64,000 bases of DNA from Brevibacillus fluminis (GCF_003710825.1 NZ_RHHQ01000028.1:124001-188000), one strand, 5' to 3'. Counted from the first letter of the stretch, positions 42,422-52,114 are shown. A program made the numbers and translations. Notes: generated by a model not told the origin, from the letters alone.

Positions 42422-43302
42422 ATGTCATCCGTCGATTGCGTAACCCGGTTCTGGTCAATGAGCTGAAGCTGCGGATGAGGACGAAGCGTTCGCCCTGGAT
42501 TATCTTTTTATACTTGCTTGCGCTGGGCGGCATTTCGCTGACGATGATCTTCCTGGTCACCGGGAGTGGGACATACTATCGCCCCGACCAGACGAGAGAG
42601 CTGTTCATGATGCTGTCAATGTTCCAGCTGGCAATGATCTGCTTCGTCGTTCCAGGGCTGACGGCTGGCGTCATTTCCGGCGAACGAGAAAGGCAGACGC
42701 TGCCGATCATGCTGACGACAAATGTTAGCGCGACCAAGCTGATTTTGGGCAAATGGCTGGCGTCGCTCGGCTTTATGATGTTTTTGATCGTGGCCTCGCT
42801 GCCGCTCTACACAATCGTTTTCCTGTACGGCGGAATCTCGCCGGAGCAGCTTGTAAAAGTATTCGGGTTTTACTTGGTGACAATGCTTGGCTTCGGCAGT
42901 GTCGGCGTATTGCTGTCCACGCTGATCAAGCGGACGGGGGTTGCGACGGTGCTGACCTATGCGATCGCCTTTGGTTATACCGCTGGTACCGCCGTCATCG
43001 GCGAGGTGGTGCGTCAGTTCATCCGCTACCAGCTGCGCAATTCGGGAGCGAGCAGCTCGCAGGTCACTTCGGCTTGGCCAGATTTCCTGAACAGCCTTAA
43101 TCCGTTTTTCGGTATGCTGAACATTTTTGAAGAAGGGCCGATCCGCATATTCCGCGGGGGATCTATGGCGAAATACGGGCAGCTGACGGTCGACCCGTAC
43201 TGGATCTATTGCGCATTTTTGCTAGTGTTGACGGTGATATTCCTTGGACTGGCGATTTATTATGTCAAACCGGTGCGTCCGCGTCTGGGCAAACGCGCGT
43301 AA
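42418..43302 (+). CDS. ABC-2 type permease
   Basis: A 294-residue membrane protein with six helices. It begins with a short cytoplasmic amphipathic part (NPVLVNELKLRMRTKRSPW) and has the ABC-2 hallmark GLTAGVISGERERQTLPIML (about 80-99) in the first loop. It forms the membrane part of an exporter with the ATPase at 41495. In this cluster the cargo could be a surface polymer or protein; the sequence does not say. Confidence 0.92.
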   Translation: MNVIRRLRNPVLVNELKLRMRTKRSPWIIFLYLLALGGISLTMIFLVTGSGTYYRPDQTRELFMMLSMFQLAMICFVVPGLTAGVISGERERQTLPIMLTTNVSATKLILGKWLASLGFMMFLIVASLPLYTIVFLYGGISPEQLVKVFGFYLVTMLGFGSVGVLLSTLIKRTGVATVLTYAIAFGYTAGTAVIGEVVRQFIRYQLRNSGASSSQVTSAWPDFLNSLNPFFGMLNIFEEGPIRIFRGGSMAKYGQLTVDPYWIYCAFLLVLTVIFLGLAIYYVKPVRPRLGKRA

Positions 43303-43317
43303 AGGAGCCTTCCGATC

Positions 43318-44997
43318 ATGTTGAAACGGCAAGATGACGAGATGTTGACACTGCTTGGGCCGATTCAAAGGAAATTGCTTCGCCAAAAGCTGGTTTTGCG
43401 GCTGGCTGGCGCCCTCATCATCGGATTAGGGGCGGGCGTGCTGTTGCTCCTCTTTGCGCGCTTTCTGCCGATTTTTTACTACAAATGGGCAGCCGTTAGC
43501 TTTCCGGTGCTGGGGCTCTTGATCGGGCTGATCTGGACGCTGCGGAAAAAGCCGACGCTGGTCGCGGCTGCCAAAGAAGCAGATCGGCACGGGCTGGCAG
43601 AGCGGACGGTTACCGCGCTGGAAAATCGGGCACAAACCTCGATGCTGGCAGTGCGGCAGCGGGAAGATGCGCTGTCTCGGCTGCGCGGTGTGCTGCCGCA
43701 GGTGCTTTCCGGCATCGCGGTGTTCCGGTTTTCCCGGATAAAATGGATCGGTTTATCGGCGGTGCTGGCGAGCTGGCTCACACTGTTTTGCTGGCCGAAC
43801 GGCATGGACCAGGTGATCGCACAAAAGCTGCAGGGGCAAGCGCAGCTGGCGGAAGCGAAAAAGCAGCTGGATGAGCTGACAAAATCCCTCGCGAACGAAA
43901 AATCATTGAGTGCGGAGCAGAAGAAAAAGGCGGCTGACATCATGGACGAGGCCAAACGCAAGCTGGCTTCGGCGAATGATACCGCTGACAGACTGAACGC
44001 ACTGCGTGCCGCCGAAAAACAACTGGAGAAATGGAAGCAGGCACAGGGCGCCAAGCAAGAGCTGCTGCAACGGCTTGCGCAAGGCATGAACGGCGTGCAA
44101 GGAATGAAGCCGGATGAAGCGGCAAAGCTCGCCCGCGAGCTGCAAAAAGAAGCGGAAGCGCTGGCGAAAACAGCCGCAGCCGCGGATCAGAAGGAACTGA
44201 AAAAAATGATGGAGCTGTTGAAGCAAGCGAGCGACTCCAATAATCCGAAAGCGGCCGAGCAGCTCAGCCAAGCGATGAAGGAAGCGATGCAGCAAATCGA
44301 ACAATCGCAGCAGGCAATGCAATTTGCGGCTCAGACGATGGCAGCGTTGCAGCAGTCGCAGCAATTACTGGCGGCGGCCGCGAATGCACAGGCAGGCGGC
44401 GGGGCAACTGGTGCCGCATCAGCGGGTGGAACCGGCCAAGCAGCAGTTCCTGCGATGGCGGGGCAGAGCGGCACTTCAACCGGACAGCCAAGCGGGCAAG
44501 CGAGTCCCTCCGGACAAAGTGGGACAGCAACACAGGGTTCGGGGAGCAATCCATCAGACAGTCAGGCAAACGGCCAAGGTGCAGGGCAGGGGCAAGGCAA
44601 TGGAAATGGGCAAGGGCAAGGTAACGGCCAAGGAAATGGCCAAGGAAACGGCAATGGCCAAGGCGCAGGGCAAGGGAATGGAAACGGTCAAGGCTCCGGC
44701 AGCGGAAAAGGCAGCGGGGCCGGGCTTGGCGACGGCAATCATGAGCTCGTTTCGGTCCCGTCCGAGCGCATCGCAACCCAGGGCGGACCGACGGAAACGG
44801 TAGGCGGGCCGCTTGGAGAAGGTCCATCCGATACGCGTCAGAGCGGCAGTACACAAGTATCGGCTGGCACAGCCCGACCTTACCAGGAGGTTTACCAGCA
44901 GTATGCACAGTTTGCCCGGGAGAGCATGGAAAAAGGGAGCATACCCGGCGACTATCAAGATATCGTCAAAGATTATTTCAGCAACATTGAACCGTAG
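43318..44997 (+). CDS. Coiled-coil membrane protein with Gly/Gln/Asn-rich tail
   Basis: A 559-residue protein with two membrane helices near the N-terminus (about 28-50 and 55-72), a third at about 140-160, and a long predicted coiled coil rich in Ala, Gln, Lys and Glu (about 170-360). A low-complexity region (about 360-475) then runs to repeats of the GQGNGQ type. The last 40 residues are ordered and acidic-aromatic (YQEVYQQYAQFARESMEKG). It is a likely scaffold or outside stalk of the MoxR/vWA system. ABC permease and MoxR genes flank it closely. Confidence 0.75.
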   Translation: MLKRQDDEMLTLLGPIQRKLLRQKLVLRLAGALIIGLGAGVLLLLFARFLPIFYYKWAAVSFPVLGLLIGLIWTLRKKPTLVAAAKEADRHGLAERTVTALENRAQTSMLAVRQREDALSRLRGVLPQVLSGIAVFRFSRIKWIGLSAVLASWLTLFCWPNGMDQVIAQKLQGQAQLAEAKKQLDELTKSLANEKSLSAEQKKKAADIMDEAKRKLASANDTADRLNALRAAEKQLEKWKQAQGAKQELLQRLAQGMNGVQGMKPDEAAKLARELQKEAEALAKTAAAADQKELKKMMELLKQASDSNNPKAAEQLSQAMKEAMQQIEQSQQAMQFAAQTMAALQQSQQLLAAAANAQAGGGATGAASAGGTGQAAVPAMAGQSGTSTGQPSGQASPSGQSGTATQGSGSNPSDSQANGQGAGQGQGNGNGQGQGNGQGNGQGNGNGQGAGQGNGNGQGSGSGKGSGAGLGDGNHELVSVPSERIATQGGPTETVGGPLGEGPSDTRQSGSTQVSAGTARPYQEVYQQYAQFARESMEKGSIPGDYQDIVKDYFSNIEP

Positions 44998-45009
44998 GGA
45001 GATGTGAAC

Positions 45010-45990
45010 ATGGAGCAGACAGTGGAGCAGTGTCTCGACCGGGTTGAGCGGGTGCGGCAGGAGATCGGCAAAGTCCTGGTCGGGCAAAAGGATGTAATCG
45101 AACAGATGCTGTGGGCGGTTTTTGCCGGCGGGCATGCCTTGCTTGAAGGGGTGCCGGGCCTTGGTAAAACATTGCTCGTCAAAACGATGGCGCAAGCGTT
45201 CGAGCTTTCGTTTTCACGTATTCAGTTCACACCGGATCTGATGCCGGCGGACATTACGGGTACAAATATTTTGCGGGTCGATGAAACGGGGAAGCAGTAC
45301 TTTTCGTTTCAGCCGGGTCCCGTTTTTGCCCAAGTGGTCCTCGCCGATGAGGTCAACCGGGCGACTCCGAAAACACAGAGCGCGATGCTTGAGGCGATGC
45401 AGGAGCGCACGGTGTCTGCCGGGGGCGTGACGCGCGAGCTGCCACAGCCGTTTTTCGTGCTGGCGACGCAAAACCCACTGGAGCAGGAAGGGACGTATCC
45501 GCTGCCGGAGGCGCAGATGGACCGCTTCCTGATCAAAATCGAAGTGCCGTTCCCGACCGAGGAGGAGCTGCGCGAAATCGTGCTGCGCACGACGATGGCA
45601 CCGAATACACTGGTGGAAAAAGTGGCGAGCGGCGCGGAAATCATCGAGATCCAAAAGAATGCGCGCGACATTTTGGTCGCGGACCCGGTGCTGCGGTATG
45701 CGGTCCGACTGCTGGTGGCGACGCATCCGGGCGAGGCAGCGATCACTCTGGTGAAGCAGTATGTGCGCGCAGGAGCGGGTCCGCGCGGCGTGCAAGCATT
45801 GGTGTCGCTGGCGAAGGTGCGGGCGTTCCTCGCAGGAAGGTACAACGTGGCGTATGAAGACATCGATGCAGTCGCGTTGCCTGCGCTGCGCCACCGGATT
45901 TTCCTCAATTTCGAAGGGGAAGCGGGCGGGGTGCGTCCGGACCAGATCATCCGCGATATCCTCGATGCGCTCGGGAAGGAACGGTCATGA
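45010..45990 (+). CDS. MoxR-family AAA+ ATPase
   Basis: A 326-residue AAA+ ATPase. Walker A GVPGLGKTLL (about 45-54), Walker B VVLADEVNRATPKTQSAML (about 108-126), sensor 1 FFVLATQNPLEQEGTYPLPEA (in part), and Arg residues in MDRFLIKI. MoxR proteins act as chaperones that load or activate von Willebrand A proteins. The partners here are the DUF58 protein and two vWA proteins encoded next. ATG 45010 follows GGGAGATG. The DUF58 start overlaps its stop. Confidence 0.95.
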   Translation: MEQTVEQCLDRVERVRQEIGKVLVGQKDVIEQMLWAVFAGGHALLEGVPGLGKTLLVKTMAQAFELSFSRIQFTPDLMPADITGTNILRVDETGKQYFSFQPGPVFAQVVLADEVNRATPKTQSAMLEAMQERTVSAGGVTRELPQPFFVLATQNPLEQEGTYPLPEAQMDRFLIKIEVPFPTEEELREIVLRTTMAPNTLVEKVASGAEIIEIQKNARDILVADPVLRYAVRLLVATHPGEAAITLVKQYVRAGAGPRGVQALVSLAKVRAFLAGRYNVAYEDIDAVALPALRHRIFLNFEGEAGGVRPDQIIRDILDALGKERS

Positions 45991-46865
45991 GCGGGCTTCT
46001 GGATTCCGCCTGGCTTCAACGGCTCGAACGGATGCAGATGACGACCCGCCGTCTGGCGAGCGGTGCGCATGCTGGAAAGCGTCGCTCCAAGCAGCTCGGC
46101 AGCTCGCTCGAGTTCGCCGACTATCGGGCGTATGCGCCGGGAGACGATTTGCGGCAGCTTGACTGGAATGCGTATGGACGGTCGGGGAAGCTGTTCGTCA
46201 AGCGGTTTTTGGACGAGCAGGAGCTGCACATCTCGATCTATCTCGATTGCAGCCGCTCTATGGGCTACGGGCATCCGAGCAAGCTGCACCGTTCGAAGCA
46301 GCTTGCAGCAGCGCTCGGGTATTTGTCGTTGTGCCACCTTGATTACGTATCAGTGTATGCGTTTGACCAGTCGATCCGGGGGGCAATGACGCGATTGCAG
46401 GGCAAAGCGAAGGCGGCGCAGCTGTTTACGTTCCTCGAATCGATCGAGCCGGGGGGGGCGGGCGATTTGAACGCAGCGTTGCGCTCCGGTCAGGCCGTGT
46501 CGGGCAAACCGGGCCTCTCGATCATTCTTTCCGATTTTCTCTATGAAAACGGGTATGAGAGCGGTGTCGCATTCGTGCAAGCGGCGAAACAGGAAGTGAC
46601 TTTGGTGCAGGTGCTGGCGGAGGAAGAGCGGAATCCCGCATACCAAGGGGAGCTTCGGCTGCTCGACAGCGAGACAGGGAGTGCCAAGGAGATTGCATTT
46701 TCTCCGGTGATGATCGAGGAGTACGCGAAAACATTGAGCGCCTATCAAGCGCAGTTGTCCGCCTATGCGTTCGGGCGCGGCATCGCGTATGTCAGCGTAG
46801 AAGCGGAGCAGTCGCCCGAGCAGATCGTGTTCGGGATTTTCCGGCAGGCGGGCTTGATTCGATAG
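45987..46865 (+). CDS. DUF58 protein (MoxR-associated, vWA-like)
   Basis: A 292-residue soluble protein. The DUF58 signature is SLEFADYRAYAPGDDLRQLDW (in part, about 39-58) followed by VKRFLDEQEL. A vWA-like fold with the DCSRSM metal-site motif (about 88-93) follows. Members are nearly always next to moxR genes and bridge the ATPase to membrane vWA proteins. It overlaps the moxR gene by four bases. Confidence 0.93.
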   Translation: MSGLLDSAWLQRLERMQMTTRRLASGAHAGKRRSKQLGSSLEFADYRAYAPGDDLRQLDWNAYGRSGKLFVKRFLDEQELHISIYLDCSRSMGYGHPSKLHRSKQLAAALGYLSLCHLDYVSVYAFDQSIRGAMTRLQGKAKAAQLFTFLESIEPGGAGDLNAALRSGQAVSGKPGLSIILSDFLYENGYESGVAFVQAAKQEVTLVQVLAEEERNPAYQGELRLLDSETGSAKEIAFSPVMIEEYAKTLSAYQAQLSAYAFGRGIAYVSVEAEQSPEQIVFGIFRQAGLIR

Positions 46866-46878
46866 AGGGGAGGAAGCG

Positions 46879-48744
46879 GTGATCATGCAGTGGATGGCTT
46901 TAGGCAACCTGGGATTTTTGGCGATCATCCCGGTGATTCTTGCCCTGTATCTGCTCAAGCGCAAGTACGAGGATCAGGAAGTGTCGAGCACGCTGCTCTG
47001 GCAAAAGACGCTGCAAAACTGGGAGGTAACGCGGCCGTGGCAAAAGCTGCGACGCAGCCTGCTGCTCTTTTTGCAGCTCTTGGCAGCGCTATTGCTAGTG
47101 CTGGCGCTGATCCGGCCGGCGATTCCGGCTGAGGGGGCGGTCAACGACCACACGGTACTGGTCATCGATGTGTCGGCAAGCATGCTGACTCGCGAAGGCG
47201 ATGCGACGCGGATCGAGCTCGCAAAGGCCGGAGCGAGAAAATTGATCGAAAATATGGGTGCCAAGCAGACGGTGACCTTGATGGCCGCCGGTCGCGAGCC
47301 GCAGGTTCTGTTATCCAAAAGCAGCGACAAGTCGGCGCTGCTGAGCAAACTAGATTCGCTCACAGCCACACTGGGTACGTCCGATTTGCGCGCGGCGCTT
47401 TCGCTGTCGCAGGCTATCGCGGCAACCGAAGCGGGCAGCGGGATCATCTGGTATGGTGACGGTGGGGCCGAGCGGATCGCGGGAATGGATGCGGGCACAG
47501 CCGGCAGCTCGTTTCGCTTTGTACAGGTGGGCCGCACCGATGAAAACAGCGCGATCGGAGCGTTTGTCACACAGCCCGGTGAACAAGGAACCGACGGGCT
47601 GCTCCGCATCGACAACTATGGAAATAAAGCAAAAACGGGCAAGGCGACCATCTATGATGGGGAGGGCAAGCTGGTCGAGACAAGCGATTTCAGCGTGGAG
47701 TCGAATGACAGCCGTTCGCTTCAATTCCACTCCCTACCGCCCGGCCCAGCGTATCGTGCGGTCATTAACGTGGATGGCGATGGCCTGACGCAGGACAATG
47801 AGGCATGGAGCGTCCCGTTTGCGGCGCAAAAGGCGAGAGCTGTACTCGTGTCACCGGAGGGCAACCGCTTTTTGAGCCAGGTGCTGAAGACGGGGGCCTT
47901 ATTATCGGTCGAGACGATGGACAAGCAGCCGACCAAGGCGGACGGGGCAGCCGATCTATGGATATTCGACAGGGTGGTGCCTGATGTGCTGCCTCCGGGC
48001 AACGTCATGCTGATCGGTCCGCAGCGCAAGACGGCGTGGCTACCGGTCATCGGCGAGCGGGAGCTTACGTATGAAGTGCAGGCAGCGACAGACGAATCGC
48101 TTCTCAAGTATGTCGATTGGAAAGATGTGCACGTGGCCCAGGCTACGGCACTGGGCGAGATGCCGGGCATGCACAGCTTGGTGAAGTCGGGCGAAATCGA
48201 CCTCGTGCGCAGCGGAACCATCAACAACCAGCGTGCGGTCATCGTTTCCTTTGACTTGCATGACTCCGATTTTCCGCTGCGCCCTGCTTTTCCGATCTTT
48301 ATGCAAAACGCGCTTTCGTGGCTGCTGCCAAAGCAGTCGTCGCCGATTACCGGCGTCCAGCCGGGGGAAGCGGTGACGATCCCGCTAACACCGGGCGCAT
48401 CGTCGCGGACGCTAGTACTGCCAGATGGAAGCGCAGAGAAGGTCGCTGCAGTGGGAAGCTCGTGGTTGTTGCAAGTGCCGCATCAAGCGGGGCTGTACCG
48501 GTTGGAAGAGGAAGTGGGCGGAGCCAAGCAGGCTCGCTATTTCTCTGTACGTCCAGCCTTGGCAGAATCGGATATTACTCCGCGGACGATGAGCGTGGCT
48601 TCCGCTTCCTCTGGCGAGCAAAAGGGCGAAGCGGCACAGTCGGCCGCCACGACGGCTGGCAGCCGGGAGCTGGCCACTTGGCTGGCTGCATTGGCGCTGC
48701 TGGTGGTTTTTGCGGAATGGAGGGTGTATCAGCGTGGGTATTAG
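46879..48744 (+). CDS. BatA-like membrane von Willebrand A protein
   Basis: A 621-residue protein. Two N-terminal membrane helices (about 8-25 and 55-75) are of the BatA N-terminal type (LALYLLKRKYEDQEVSSTLLW). A vWA domain (about 90-245) has the metal-site motif DVSASML, followed by a beta-rich region and a further GATase-like part, and a C-terminal membrane helix (about 598-615). Start GTG 46879 is near GGGGAGG; ATG 46885 is the alternative. Its 3' end overlaps the next gene by eleven bases. Confidence 0.88.
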   Translation: MIMQWMALGNLGFLAIIPVILALYLLKRKYEDQEVSSTLLWQKTLQNWEVTRPWQKLRRSLLLFLQLLAALLLVLALIRPAIPAEGAVNDHTVLVIDVSASMLTREGDATRIELAKAGARKLIENMGAKQTVTLMAAGREPQVLLSKSSDKSALLSKLDSLTATLGTSDLRAALSLSQAIAATEAGSGIIWYGDGGAERIAGMDAGTAGSSFRFVQVGRTDENSAIGAFVTQPGEQGTDGLLRIDNYGNKAKTGKATIYDGEGKLVETSDFSVESNDSRSLQFHSLPPGPAYRAVINVDGDGLTQDNEAWSVPFAAQKARAVLVSPEGNRFLSQVLKTGALLSVETMDKQPTKADGAADLWIFDRVVPDVLPPGNVMLIGPQRKTAWLPVIGERELTYEVQAATDESLLKYVDWKDVHVAQATALGEMPGMHSLVKSGEIDLVRSGTINNQRAVIVSFDLHDSDFPLRPAFPIFMQNALSWLLPKQSSPITGVQPGEAVTIPLTPGASSRTLVLPDGSAEKVAAVGSSWLLQVPHQAGLYRLEEEVGGAKQARYFSVRPALAESDITPRTMSVASASSGEQKGEAAQSAATTAGSRELATWLAALALLVVFAEWRVYQRGY

Positions 48745-51622
48745 CTTTCAACAACCGTATCTTTTGCTGCTTCTGTTACCTGCGCTGTACATGGTCTATC
48801 ACTGGTGGCGGCAGCAGAAGCGGATGGCACAGGCAAGGCGGATATGGATCGCTGGCGTGCGTACCGCGATGTTTTGCCTGCTGATTTTGGCGGTGGCGGG
48901 CACACAGCTCGTCCATCCGGTGAAGGCGGAAACGGTCGTGTTCGTTATCGACCGCTCGGCTTCAATGAAGGATGACAGCCGCGCCACCGCGTTTTTGGCT
49001 GAGGCCGTCAAGCAAAAGCGAAGCGAGGATCTGTATGGTGTCGTGGCAGTAGGTGGCGATGCGGCGGTCGACCAGCCGCTCACGACAAAGGATGAGCTGC
49101 AGGCGCTAGGCGTGCAAGTCAACCGAAATGCGACCAACCTGGCCGAAGGCATTCGGCTGGCGGCGGGGATGATCCCAAGCCAGGCGCGCGGAAAAATCGT
49201 GCTGGTGACCGACGGGCTGGCTACCGGCGGTGATGTAGAGAAGGAAGTCAAGCTGGCGGCGGAGCGGGAAATCGCGTGGGAAGCGGTATTAATGCAGCAG
49301 CCGCAGGGCGATGAGGTGCTCGTCTCGTCCGTACAGGTGCCTGACCGTCTGTATGCCGGGGAGGAGTTCCCAATCAAGGTCGATGTGGACAGTACCGTGG
49401 CGACCAAGGCTACGCTGCGCCTGTATGAGGGAAACCGGGAAGCGGGCAAGCAGACAGTGCAGGTGGAAAAAGGTAAAAACCGCTTTGTTTTTGCACAAAA
49501 AGCAGTGGATAAAGGCTTTCACCGCTATCGGGTGGAAGTCGAGGCAGAGCGAGATACGCTGAAAGTCAACAACCAGGCGCACGCATTTTCTCAGGTCGCG
49601 GGCTCTCCGTCCCTGTTGATCGTTGAAGGACAGCCTGGGGCCGCGCGCAATTTGGTCAATGCCTTGCAGGCGGGAAGCATTCAGGCGGTCGTGAAAGATC
49701 CGGCCTTACTGCCCAAAGAGCTGGACGATTACAAGCAGTATGCCGGAGTCGTGCTCGCCAATGTGGATGCGACCAAGATCGGTGATGACGACATGGAGCG
49801 CATTCGTACCGCTGTCCGCGATCTGGGTCTCGGCTTGATCATGACAGGAGGACAGGACTCATTCGGCATGGGCGGCTGGTTTCATACGCCGATCGAAGAG
49901 GCGCTGCCTGTGTACATGGATTTGCGCGGCAAAGAGCAGCAGCCTTCACTCGGACTGGAGCTCGTGATCGACAAGTCGGGCAGCATGTCCGGCGACGGCC
50001 GGGGCGCGGACAAGATGGAGCTGGCGAAAGAGGCGGCGATCCGTGCGACCGAAATGCTGACCGAAAAAGATCAGATCGGCGTGATCGCGTTCGACGGCTC
50101 GCCTTGGACCGTCGTCGAGCCGCAGCCGGTCAAGGACCCGCAAACGATTCGCCAAAAGATCGGGAGCATTTATGCCGATGGCGGAACGGATATTTTCCCC
50201 GCCTTGCAGATGGCGTACGATGAAATCAAGAAAATGAAGGCGCAGCGAAAACACATCATTCTTTTGACAGACGGCCAATCCGGCCGCGATGACGACTATA
50301 TGGGCCTGCTTCAGCAGATGACGGGGGAAAATATCACTGTGACTACTGTCGCGGTCGGGGACGATGCGGACACGACGCTCCTGGAAGATATCGCGCAGTG
50401 GGGAAAAGGGCGCTATTACCTGTCGACCGATCCTACTTCAATTCCGAAGATCTTCAGCAAGGAGACGGCACTAGCCAGCCGCACCTTTATCGTGGAACAG
50501 CCGCAGGTGCCCGCGCTCACCGGAGCGAGCGACTGGACTACGCTGCGCCAAGGACTGCCACCGCTGCGTGCCTATGTAGCGACGACAGCGAAGCAGACAG
50601 CGGAGCAAGTGCTGATGAGTCAAGACGATGATCCGATCCTGGCGCGCTGGCAGTATGGATTGGGCCGCGCAGTCGCCTGGACGAGCGATCTGGATGGCAA
50701 ATGGGCGCCAGATTGGGTGAACTGGGCGGGCAACAGCCGCCTGTGGAACGAGATTGTCGCTTGGACACTGCCGCAAATTAACGAAGGGCAATGGCGGACA
50801 GAAACACAGCTGGATGGGACGACGGGCAAGCTGACCGTCACGCTGCCAAAAGGCGCGCTATTGCCGCAAGAACTGGAAGCGGTGGTGCTTGACTCGCAAA
50901 TGAAGCGGCAAGCCATCCGCGTGCAGCCGACAGGGCCGAATGAGCTGCAAGGAAGCTTTGAGGTCGGCGATCCGGGTAGCTATCTCATTCAGATCGTGGA
51001 AAAAAGCAGCGGGAAGGCGATCTCCAGCCAGACTACCGGTCTGACCGTATCCTATTCGCCGGAGTTTGGTCTGCCGCAGGACGGCGAGCAGCGTCTGAAG
51101 GAATGGCTTGCGGGAACCGGCGGAACCTTGATCGGCGATCCTGGGGACGTGTTTACCGGCAAGCTACCGGCCAAGTGGGAAAAACAGCCGATCACAGAAT
51201 GGCTGCTAGTGCTTGCTGCGTTGCTGTGGCCGGTGGATGTGGCAGGCCGCCGATTGCAGCTGCCGGATCGATTCTGGCAGCGCTTGGCCGGATTGCTCCG
51301 ATTGCGCCAGACAGAGGTTGCCTCGGCGCCTCCTGTTACCGAAGGAGGTGCCGTGCTGGAACGGCTTGGCGGAGTGAAGCGGCGAACGCGAGACGAGCAG
51401 GTGACTGCAGCTGCGGCAGGAACAGCGCTGGAAGGCATGCGCAAGCAGCAAGATGAGAAGCGGAAAGCAGCATTGGTTTCACCAAAAGAAGCTGCACCTA
51501 CATCCGCTGCAAAACAATCAACGGCATCTAGTGAACGAAAGCCGCAGCAGGGCGCCTCGCAGGGACAGGCGGGTGAAGCGTTCAACCGGTTGCTGGCTGC
51601 GAAGCAGCGCAAGCAGAAGTAG
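48734..51622 (+). CDS. Large membrane protein with two vWA domains and a GATase-like domain
   Basis: A protein of about 962 residues. N-terminal membrane helices (about 8-22 and 38-55) are followed by a first, degenerate vWA domain (VVFVIDRSASMKDD, about 66-79). A beta domain and a glutamine-amidotransferase-like region come next (LGLGLIMTGGQDSFGMGGW, lacking a catalytic Cys triad). A complete vWA domain (LVIDKSGSMSGDG, about 405-417) follows, then a C-terminal membrane helix and a charged Ala/Gln/Lys tail. GTG 48734 follows ATGGAGGG. It is the last gene of the MoxR cluster and ends at a strong terminator. Confidence 0.87.
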   Translation: MGISFQQPYLLLLLLPALYMVYHWWRQQKRMAQARRIWIAGVRTAMFCLLILAVAGTQLVHPVKAETVVFVIDRSASMKDDSRATAFLAEAVKQKRSEDLYGVVAVGGDAAVDQPLTTKDELQALGVQVNRNATNLAEGIRLAAGMIPSQARGKIVLVTDGLATGGDVEKEVKLAAEREIAWEAVLMQQPQGDEVLVSSVQVPDRLYAGEEFPIKVDVDSTVATKATLRLYEGNREAGKQTVQVEKGKNRFVFAQKAVDKGFHRYRVEVEAERDTLKVNNQAHAFSQVAGSPSLLIVEGQPGAARNLVNALQAGSIQAVVKDPALLPKELDDYKQYAGVVLANVDATKIGDDDMERIRTAVRDLGLGLIMTGGQDSFGMGGWFHTPIEEALPVYMDLRGKEQQPSLGLELVIDKSGSMSGDGRGADKMELAKEAAIRATEMLTEKDQIGVIAFDGSPWTVVEPQPVKDPQTIRQKIGSIYADGGTDIFPALQMAYDEIKKMKAQRKHIILLTDGQSGRDDDYMGLLQQMTGENITVTTVAVGDDADTTLLEDIAQWGKGRYYLSTDPTSIPKIFSKETALASRTFIVEQPQVPALTGASDWTTLRQGLPPLRAYVATTAKQTAEQVLMSQDDDPILARWQYGLGRAVAWTSDLDGKWAPDWVNWAGNSRLWNEIVAWTLPQINEGQWRTETQLDGTTGKLTVTLPKGALLPQELEAVVLDSQMKRQAIRVQPTGPNELQGSFEVGDPGSYLIQIVEKSSGKAISSQTTGLTVSYSPEFGLPQDGEQRLKEWLAGTGGTLIGDPGDVFTGKLPAKWEKQPITEWLLVLAALLWPVDVAGRRLQLPDRFWQRLAGLLRLRQTEVASAPPVTEGGAVLERLGGVKRRTRDEQVTAAAAGTALEGMRKQQDEKRKAALVSPKEAAPTSAAKQSTASSERKPQQGASQGQAGEAFNRLLAAKQRKQK

Positions 51623-51651
51623 CAGAATGCAAAGATAGGGAAGGATAAAAG

Positions 51652-51689
51652 AAAAAGGTTAGGGGCCAATGCGGCCTCTAACCTTTTTT
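51652..51689 (+). terminator. Terminator of the MoxR/vWA cluster
   Basis: A 16-base stem, AAAAAGGTTAGGGGCC (51652-51667) with 51673-51688, one G-T pair, ending in TTTTTT. Confidence 0.92.
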
Positions 51690-51849
51690 GTCCCATTCTT
51701 ACGAGAGAGTGTTTCAAATAGATTTTCAAGTAAATTAATCGGATTTATTTACTTGTATAAAACAATAATTCAAAAAATATCCATATTAATATCCCTTTCT
51801 TTTATTTTTCTTTTTCTTCATCCCAATTTCCCGACTGCTGTGCAGCCCA

Positions 51850-52022
51850 GGGCTTCGCGGAAAAAAGCGGAAACGTTCTTGCGCCACATAGCATCCTTGA
51901 AATGCTCCCGCCGCGTAGCGTGTGGCTTTGGGGCGCAGTTTCCGGTTTTTTAGCCGGAGCCGTTCACCCCGCCCCCCAGCAGGCATAGCCAGAGCGGAGC
52001 ACCGCTTTTTTCCGCGAAGCCC
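51850..52022 (+). repeat. Dispersed structured element, copy C (shorter)
   Basis: Third copy. The outer helix is a perfect 21-base pair of arms, 51850-51870 with 52002-52022, of different sequence from copies A and B. The inner helix 51861-51874 with 51938-51951 has one mismatch, and TGCGCC (51880-51885) pairs with GGCGCA (51932-51937). About 45 bases present in A and B on the 5' side are missing, so the A6GCGG segment belongs to both helices and can pair with only one at a time. Hairpin AGCGG/CCGCT (51993-52006) runs into TTTTT. The 530-base gap at 51623-52155 otherwise holds a terminator and a promoter. Confidence 0.8.
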
Positions 52023-52086
52023 CTCGCCTCCCCAATAGCCGCCACAATAGCCTCCACAAAAAACTAGATAATTCCGATCAAGTTAC

Positions 52087-52114
52087 TTGACATTATGCCA
52101 ATCCTTGCTATACT
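52087..52114 (+). promoter_or_regulatory. Sigma-A promoter of the peptide-binding protein gene
   Basis: TTGACA (52087-52092), 16-base spacer, TATACT (52109-52114). It starts 65 bases downstream of repeat copy C, so the element is not part of this transcript. Confidence 0.85.
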
